A DNA stretch of 64,000 nt, from contig JBJENE010000003.1 in NCBI GenBank assembly GCA_051880035.1, positions 1-64,000 of the forward strand. The letters are read 5' to 3'. Below the pieces are notes generated by a model that worked only from the letters and a program-made list of their open reading frames with translations, had not been told where the DNA came from and did no database searches. Every line of letters starts with the position of its first letter. Within the stretch, counting starts at the first letter, position 1. This document shows, piece by piece, positions 59,880 to 64,000 of this stretch. The position numbers and the translations under genes are program-made. Origin of the DNA: Eshraghiella sp051880035. GTDB taxonomy: Bacteria; Bacillota; Clostridia; Lachnospirales; Lachnospiraceae.

Positions 59880-61334
59880 TCATTCTTCTGTTTTAAGAGT
59901 AAGTATTATGCTTTCTTTAGGTATCACTACGCTTACATAATCTTCTTCATTCCATAAATACTCATCATGAAGATGAATATCCTCTTCATTTTTGGTCCTG
60001 ACAATGTAGTGGTAATGATCACCCTTATATATAAGCGAAATAATATTTCCGCAGGTTCCTCCGGCTTCCAGGTCGTCGCTCATTGTAACCGACTCTATCG
60101 GAACCGAAACCTTTACCTGTACACCGGCAGTGTATATTTCTTCACCGTCAGCGTCTATAAGTGTTCCGTCCTCATCTATTGAAGAACCCGGATAAAGTTT
60201 GGTTACATCACATTCAAACTCACCGTCAGCAAAAAGCACAGTATAATTCTTGGTAAGTTCGCCGTCAAAAATATTTATGTCTGTCTCAGCCATGATTACA
60301 TGAATTCCGTCCGGTTCGATAGACATTCCGATTGTATCTCCCACCGTAGCATTCCTTGTACTTTGAATAACTATTTCATTGTCTCCGGATTCCACAATAA
60401 TCTCATAGTGCATACCCTTAAAAATAACTGAATTAACCACGCCTGTAATTATTCCTTCGGAAGGGTTTGTCATCTCAATGTCCTCCGGACGCACAACTAC
60501 ATCCACAGCAGCTCCCAAAGGCATATCGTCAACACACTCAAATTCAGCGCCGCAGAAGCGGACTTTTTTCTTAGCCGTCATTTTACCGTTAAAAATATTA
60601 CTTTCTCCGATAAAGTCGGCAACAAAAACATTATTTGGTTCGTTATATATTTCCTCAGGAGTACCTACCTGCTGAATCATACCGTCCGACATAACAACCA
60701 CCTTGTCCGACATGGTAAGAGCTTCCTCCTGGTCATGTGTTACATAAATAAAAGTAATACCAAGTTCCTTATGCATTGCTTTTAACTCAAGCTGCATTTC
60801 TTTACGCATCTTAAGGTCCAAAGCACCTAACGGCTCATCCAGAAGAAGAATCTCAGGTTCATTTACAATAGCCCTTGCAATTGCAATACGCTGCTGCTGT
60901 CCTCCGGAAAGTGTGGAAATGCTTCTTTTTTCAAAGCCTTCAAGGTCTACCACTTCCAATGCATGGCTTACTTTTTCCTTAATTTCCTTTTTGGTATATT
61001 TGTTGGTAAGCTTTAGACCGAAAGCGATATTATCGAAGATGTTAAGATGCGGGAAAAGCGCATATCGCTGGAAAACAGTATTAATCGGTCTTTTGTTGGG
61101 AGGAAGCTTACTGATGTCCTCACCGTTTAACAGGATTTCACCTTCCGTAGGTATTTCAAATCCTGCAATCATTCGAAGCGTTGTCGTCTTTCCACAACCC
61201 GATGGGCCTAAAAATGTTACAAACTCTCCCTTTTTAATTTCAAGATTAAAGTCTTCGACCGCCACAAAATTGTCGTCGTAACACTTTTTAATATTTTTGA
61301 GCTCAATAATGCTCTCTGAAATATTCTTGTTCAT
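59880..61334 (-). CDS. potA: Polyamine ABC transporter ATPase with a duplicated TOBE-like tail
   Basis: 484 residues, about 100 more than usual. ABC domain 1-235: Walker A GPSGCGKTT, Q-loop NTVFQRYALFPHL, signature LSGGQQQR, Walker B EILLLDEPLGALD, H-loop YVTHDQEEA. The C-terminal region contains two similar TOBE-like modules: one at about 275-350 (VDVVVRPEDIEM...GIITGVVNSVIFKGMHYEIIVES) and one at about 400-480 (VKVSVPIESVTM...GNIISLIYKGDHYHYIVRT). The tail may carry regulatory or substrate-sensing function, as such tails do in other importers. It is the first gene of potABCD, downstream of a structured leader. Confidence 0.93.
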   Translation of the reverse strand: MNKNISESIIELKNIKKCYDDNFVAVEDFNLEIKKGEFVTFLGPSGCGKTTTLRMIAGFEIPTEGEILLNGEDISKLPPNKRPINTVFQRYALFPHLNIFDNIAFGLKLTNKYTKKEIKEKVSHALEVVDLEGFEKRSISTLSGGQQQRIAIARAIVNEPEILLLDEPLGALDLKMRKEMQLELKAMHKELGITFIYVTHDQEEALTMSDKVVVMSDGMIQQVGTPEEIYNEPNNVFVADFIGESNIFNGKMTAKKKVRFCGAEFECVDDMPLGAAVDVVVRPEDIEMTNPSEGIITGVVNSVIFKGMHYEIIVESGDNEIVIQSTRNATVGDTIGMSIEPDGIHVIMAETDINIFDGELTKNYTVLFADGEFECDVTKLYPGSSIDEDGTLIDADGEEIYTAGVQVKVSVPIESVTMSDDLEAGGTCGNIISLIYKGDHYHYIVRTKNEEDIHLHDEYLWNEEDYVSVVIPKESIILTLKTEE

Positions 61335-61340
61335 GGGGCA

Positions 61341-61511
61341 ACTCCTTCCAATAATTTCAGTGGCCTCAGGTATCGCATAACACCTTCATACAGGCTTGCT
61401 CCGCTTTGCTTTATAGGACGAAGTTTCCTATAAAGCAAAAAAAGGCAAGCCCTGTCAAGTCGCTTTCCGTTCCCTGACAGCCTCGCCTTTCGTTCCTGAG
61501 TGCATCACTTA
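61341..61511 (-). ncRNA. Structured potA leader with two mutually exclusive hairpins (candidate attenuator)
   Basis: Minus strand leader of potABCD. Hairpin T: TGACAGCCTCGCCTTT (61475-61490) pairs with AAAGGCAAGCCCTGTCA (61441-61457), followed by seven U's (61437-61443): an intrinsic-terminator shape. Hairpin A: GCAAGC-CCTGT (61445-61455) instead pairs with ACAGG-CTTGC (61390-61399), enclosing a 14-bp perfect stem (TTTGCTTTATAGGA 61405-61418 with 61426-61439). The two structures share 61445-61455. CCTGAG (61495-61500) and CTCAGG (61365-61370) could close the whole element. Positions are plus coordinates; sequences are given as on the plus strand. Confidence 0.55.
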
Positions 61512-61517
61512 ATATGC

Positions 61518-61546
61518 ATATTATATTTTTTGCGGTATTTTGTCAA
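61518..61546 (-). promoter_or_regulatory. Sigma-A promoter of potABCD
   Basis: Minus strand TTGACA (61541-61546), 17 bases, TAATAT (61518-61523); a TATAAT with a 15-base spacer overlaps it (61520-61525). Start near 61512, giving a leader of about 177 bases. It is back to back with the HD-GYP promoter. Confidence 0.6.
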
Positions 61547-61568
61547 TAATTTTATTTTTCGTTTTGAA

Positions 61569-61597
61569 TTGACAGAATTTACTATGAAAATTATAAT
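61569..61597 (+). promoter_or_regulatory. Perfect consensus sigma-A promoter of the HD-GYP gene
   Basis: TTGACA (61569-61574), 17 bases, TATAAT (61592-61597): all twelve box positions and the spacing match the consensus. The start codon is 53 bases downstream. Confidence 0.8.
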
Positions 61598-61649
61598 AAA
61601 AATTAGTCGTGCAGTAATTTATATATACAATTTATCTGGGAGGACACAA

Positions 61650-62735
61650 ATGGCCAAAAAAACACTTTTTTCTTTCGAACTTGAACCGGGCATGGTTGTA
61701 TTTGAAGATGTTCTTGACTCGTCCGGCAGACTTGTGCTGGCTAAAGGAACAACACTCGATTCCGAAATAATTTCCAAGCTGGAATTCTTTGCAATATCAG
61801 AGGTCCCTATTGATGATGCTGTCAATCAGATTTCCCCAAAAGCTGAAATCATACCGGAAAAAAGTTATACCGAAAAAGTTAAAAGTTCTCCCGAATACCG
61901 TCATTTTAATGCAGATTACAACGACATTCTGAATCTTGTCAAAAGCAATCTTGATAATCTTGTTAACAACGGAACTCCCGTTGACAAAACAAGTCTTTCA
62001 AAGGCAATTTTCTGCCTCATTAAGGACTGCAAGAATACAATCCAGATTTTCGATATAATTTATAACCTGGAGCCTACGGATGAGGCCATTTACCACCACA
62101 GCCTGAATGTTGCGGTTATTTCGGTAATTCTCGGAAGCTGGCTCGGATATAAGAGAGATGTTCTTGAGAGACTGGCAGTAGCTGCAATTCTCCACGACAT
62201 CGGGAAGTTGACAATTCCCAGAGGAATTCTCAACAAATCAGGCAGGCTGACTGACGAAGAATTTGATATTGTTAAAAAACATGTCAATAACGGATACAAC
62301 ATCCTTATTAATCATGCAATGGGAAGTGATATTGCAGACACTGCCCTTATGCATCATGAACGCTGTGACGGTTCGGGATATCCGTTCCATTACACATTGG
62401 AACAGATTCCGTCATTTGCCAAAATCGTTGCAATTGCAGATGTATATGACGCCATGATATCTTCCCGCTCATACAGAACCGGAATGTGTCCTTTTGATGT
62501 TCTTCAGATTTTCGACTCCGAAGGTCTGTACAAATACGACCCACAGTACATAATGACGTTTATGGAGAACATTGCTTCCGCATATCTCCACAACAATGTA
62601 CTCCTCTCCGACGGCAGAACCGGCGAAATAATTATGATTCAAAGGTCATGCCTCCACAAACCAATCATCAAGTCAGGAAACAGCTTTATTAATCTGATGA
62701 AGGAAAATAATTTGAAAATAGAGCAGATTCTATAA
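61650..62735 (+). CDS. HD-GYP domain c-di-GMP phosphodiesterase
   Basis: 361 residues from the ATG at 61650 (GGGAGG six bases upstream; the longer frame begins at GTG and overlaps the promoter). N-terminal region of about 120 residues with no known sensor. The HD-GYP domain lies at about 150-340: HHSLNVAVISVILG, AAILHDIGKLTIP with the HD pair, then LMHHERCDGSGYPFHYTL (GYP motif) and IADVYDAMISSRSYR. It hydrolyses c-di-GMP to pGpG or GMP in the cytosol. No response-regulator domain is present. Highly expressed in principle, given its consensus promoter. Confidence 0.93.
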   Translation: MAKKTLFSFELEPGMVVFEDVLDSSGRLVLAKGTTLDSEIISKLEFFAISEVPIDDAVNQISPKAEIIPEKSYTEKVKSSPEYRHFNADYNDILNLVKSNLDNLVNNGTPVDKTSLSKAIFCLIKDCKNTIQIFDIIYNLEPTDEAIYHHSLNVAVISVILGSWLGYKRDVLERLAVAAILHDIGKLTIPRGILNKSGRLTDEEFDIVKKHVNNGYNILINHAMGSDIADTALMHHERCDGSGYPFHYTLEQIPSFAKIVAIADVYDAMISSRSYRTGMCPFDVLQIFDSEGLYKYDPQYIMTFMENIASAYLHNNVLLSDGRTGEIIMIQRSCLHKPIIKSGNSFINLMKENNLKIEQIL

Positions 62736-62741
62736 AAGTAA

Positions 62742-62860
62742 TATAAAAGGTGCCGGTTGAAAGAACGCTTTCGCTTAGTTGATGCCGTCGGTACTTAGGC
62801 TGCACAATACGCAGCCTAAGTACCGACGGCATCAAATATCTTTCAACCGGCACCTTTATA
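62742..62860. terminator. Very large double-stem terminator between HD-GYP gene and murA
   Basis: Outer arms 62742-62763 and 62840-62860 (AAAGGTGCCGGTTGAAAG and its complement). Inner arms 62779-62803 and 62811-62835: 25 bp perfect, with loop ACAATAC. The 19-base repeat GAAAGAACGCTTTCGCTTA lies at 62759-62777. T-rich flanks on both strands suggest bidirectional termination of convergent genes. Confidence 0.75.
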
Positions 62861-62870
62861 TTTTCCTATT

Positions 62871-64000
62871 TCACTGCACCATTCTGAAATTAAACTGTTG
62901 TACATCTTTTTCGCAGGTTGCCTTAATTATCTCGGCTCCCAGGAGACGAAGTTTATGGTCAAAGTCTTCGTATCCACGCTCGATGTATCTTATATCATCC
63001 ACAGTAGATGTTCCTTCCGCAATGAGTCCTGCAATTACAAGAGCTGCTCCGGCTCTCAAATCCGGAGATGTGAGCTCTGCACCGGTAAGCTGTCCGCCTC
63101 CCGATATGATAGCGGTATTTCCTTCTACCTTAATATTAGCTCCCATTCTGGATAATTCATCCACATATTTGAAACGATTCTCCCATATGCTTTCTGTTAC
63201 AATACTTGTTCCTTCGCACTTGGTAAGAAGCACTGCGACCTGTGGCTGCATATCCGTAGGAAATCCCGGATAAGGCAGTGTCTTAATATTGGTAGGCGAG
63301 AGATTATTTTTACCATATACTCTCACAGCCTCATCAAATTCCTCAACGATACATCCCACCTCAACCAGCTTGGCTGTTATGGCTTCAAGATGTTTAGGAA
63401 TAACATTTTTAATAAGGACATCGCCTTCTGTGGCTGCGGCAGCAATCATAAAGGTTCCCGCTTCAATCTGATCCGGAATAATAGAGTATGTGGCTCCGTG
63501 AAGTTTCTCCACACCCTTAATACGGATAACATCTGTTCCTGCACCTTTAATATTGGCTCCCATACTGTTAAGACAGTTGGCAACATCTACAACATGCGGC
63601 TCTTTAGCTGCATTCTCAATAATTGTATTACCGTCTGCAAGACACGCAGCAAGCATAATATTTATTGTGGCACCTACAGTAACCACATCAAGATAAATAT
63701 GGCTTCCGTGAAGCGCTTCTGCCTCAGCACAAATCATACCATGCTCAATTTCCACTTTCGCGCCCATTGCACGAAATCCTTTTATATGCTGGTCAACCGG
63801 TCTGCTTCCGATATTACAGCCGCCAGGCAGGGCAACCTCTACTTTGCCTTCCTTTCCGAGAAGGGCTCCCAGCAAATAATAAGATGCTCTGATTTTCTTT
63901 ATAAATTCATAATCTATCGTAGTTGAAAAAATAGTTCCGCCGTTAATTTTAAATGTGTGTTTATCAACCCGCTCGACAATTGCTCCGATTTCCCTAAGCG
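62871..64000 (-). CDS. murA: UDP-N-acetylglucosamine 1-carboxyvinyltransferase (5' end beyond window)
   Basis: Open through to the right edge, with 376 visible residues of about 420; the frame is continuous from the edge (LREIGAIVERVDKHTFKINGG). First committed step of peptidoglycan synthesis, transferring enolpyruvate to UDP-GlcNAc. The active-site Cys is in PGGCNIGSRPVDQHIKGFRAMGA (Cys present, so fosfomycin-sensitive type). DQIEAGTFMIAAAATEGDVLI, GFPTDMQPQVAVLL and LTGAELTSPDLRAGAALVIAGL follow (all quoted in part). Firmicutes often carry two murA paralogs; which one this is cannot be told. Confidence 0.95.
   Translation of the reverse strand, partial: LREIGAIVERVDKHTFKINGGTIFSTTIDYEFIKKIRASYYLLGALLGKEGKVEVALPGGCNIGSRPVDQHIKGFRAMGAKVEIEHGMICAEAEALHGSHIYLDVVTVGATINIMLAACLADGNTIIENAAKEPHVVDVANCLNSMGANIKGAGTDVIRIKGVEKLHGATYSIIPDQIEAGTFMIAAAATEGDVLIKNVIPKHLEAITAKLVEVGCIVEEFDEAVRVYGKNNLSPTNIKTLPYPGFPTDMQPQVAVLLTKCEGTSIVTESIWENRFKYVDELSRMGANIKVEGNTAIISGGGQLTGAELTSPDLRAGAALVIAGLIAEGTSTVDDIRYIERGYEDFDHKLRLLGAEIIKATCEKDVQQFNFRMVQ

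Noticed and set aside
1..64000. tRNA, rRNA, tmRNA, prophage or IS elements
   Set aside because: No cloverleaf, no recombinase or transposase frame and no phage structural gene was seen on either strand.

Overview
The window looks like a chromosomal segment of an anaerobic Clostridia species, most likely Lachnospiraceae. It has low to moderate GC and Firmicutes regulatory RNAs (S-box, T-box). It also carries Lachnospiraceae-typical families (DUF6472, DUF1294, DUF1934, DHHW/MBOAT, SipL-type LysM protein) and sporulation genes beside a ferredoxin and a desulfoferrodoxin-like domain. No IS element, prophage, CRISPR array, tRNA or rRNA was seen. Both ends cut genes: a surface protein at the left and murA at the right.

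Layout. 1-9.6 kb is an accessory zone of mostly single genes: a choice-of-anchor A surface protein, small P-loop NTPases, nitroreductase, ANT(6)-like and APH-like enzymes, a GNAT enzyme, a Crp/Fnr regulator divergent from a ferredoxin, an SDR oxidoreductase, an XRE regulator fused to a desulfoferrodoxin, and an AlkD-like protein. 9.6-18.2 kb holds an EAL phosphodiesterase, a spoIID-remnant/spoIIQ-like pair, and a five-gene pantothenate plus acetolactate synthase operon (PanG-like reductase, panB, panC, ilvB, ilvN). 18.4-24.8 kb has an MFS transporter, an operon of three uncharacterised membrane/lipoproteins plus DUF6472, and a serine-hydrolase lipoprotein. 24.9-31 kb has glgP and T-box-controlled ileS. 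31-44 kb has plsC, ddl, spoIIR, a GntR regulator, ispE, sipL, PrcB and PEGA lipoproteins, a CotS-like kinase, cca and proS. 44-51.7 kb has a transglutaminase lipoprotein, a DHHW/MBOAT O-acyl transfer pair, ytvI, a pseudouridine synthase, NUDIX, LURP-one and GNAT proteins. 51.8-64 kb has a histidine kinase/response regulator pair, metK with a SAM riboswitch, hemolysin III, the polyamine transporter potABCD, an HD-GYP protein and murA.

Three themes stand out. First, sporulation: spoIIR, sipL, ytvI and a CotS-like kinase look intact, and spoIID and sipL have near-consensus sigma-E-type promoters. Yet the spoIID product has lost its catalytic core and its C-terminal motif, and the adjacent SpoIIQ-like protein has no LytM catalytic residues. 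Second, cyclic-di-GMP is handled here only by degrading enzymes (an EAL protein with a degenerate GGDEF, and an HD-GYP protein with a perfect consensus promoter). Third, the non-coding DNA is rich in structure: a potA leader with two mutually exclusive hairpins, one terminator-like; a tandem array downstream of the response regulator in which the last codons of that gene are repeated three more times; two inverted copies of one terminator hairpin ending two convergent genes; and a 19-bp repeat shared by two distant terminator hairpins.

All functions are read by eye from motifs and context. No database search or folding program was run.
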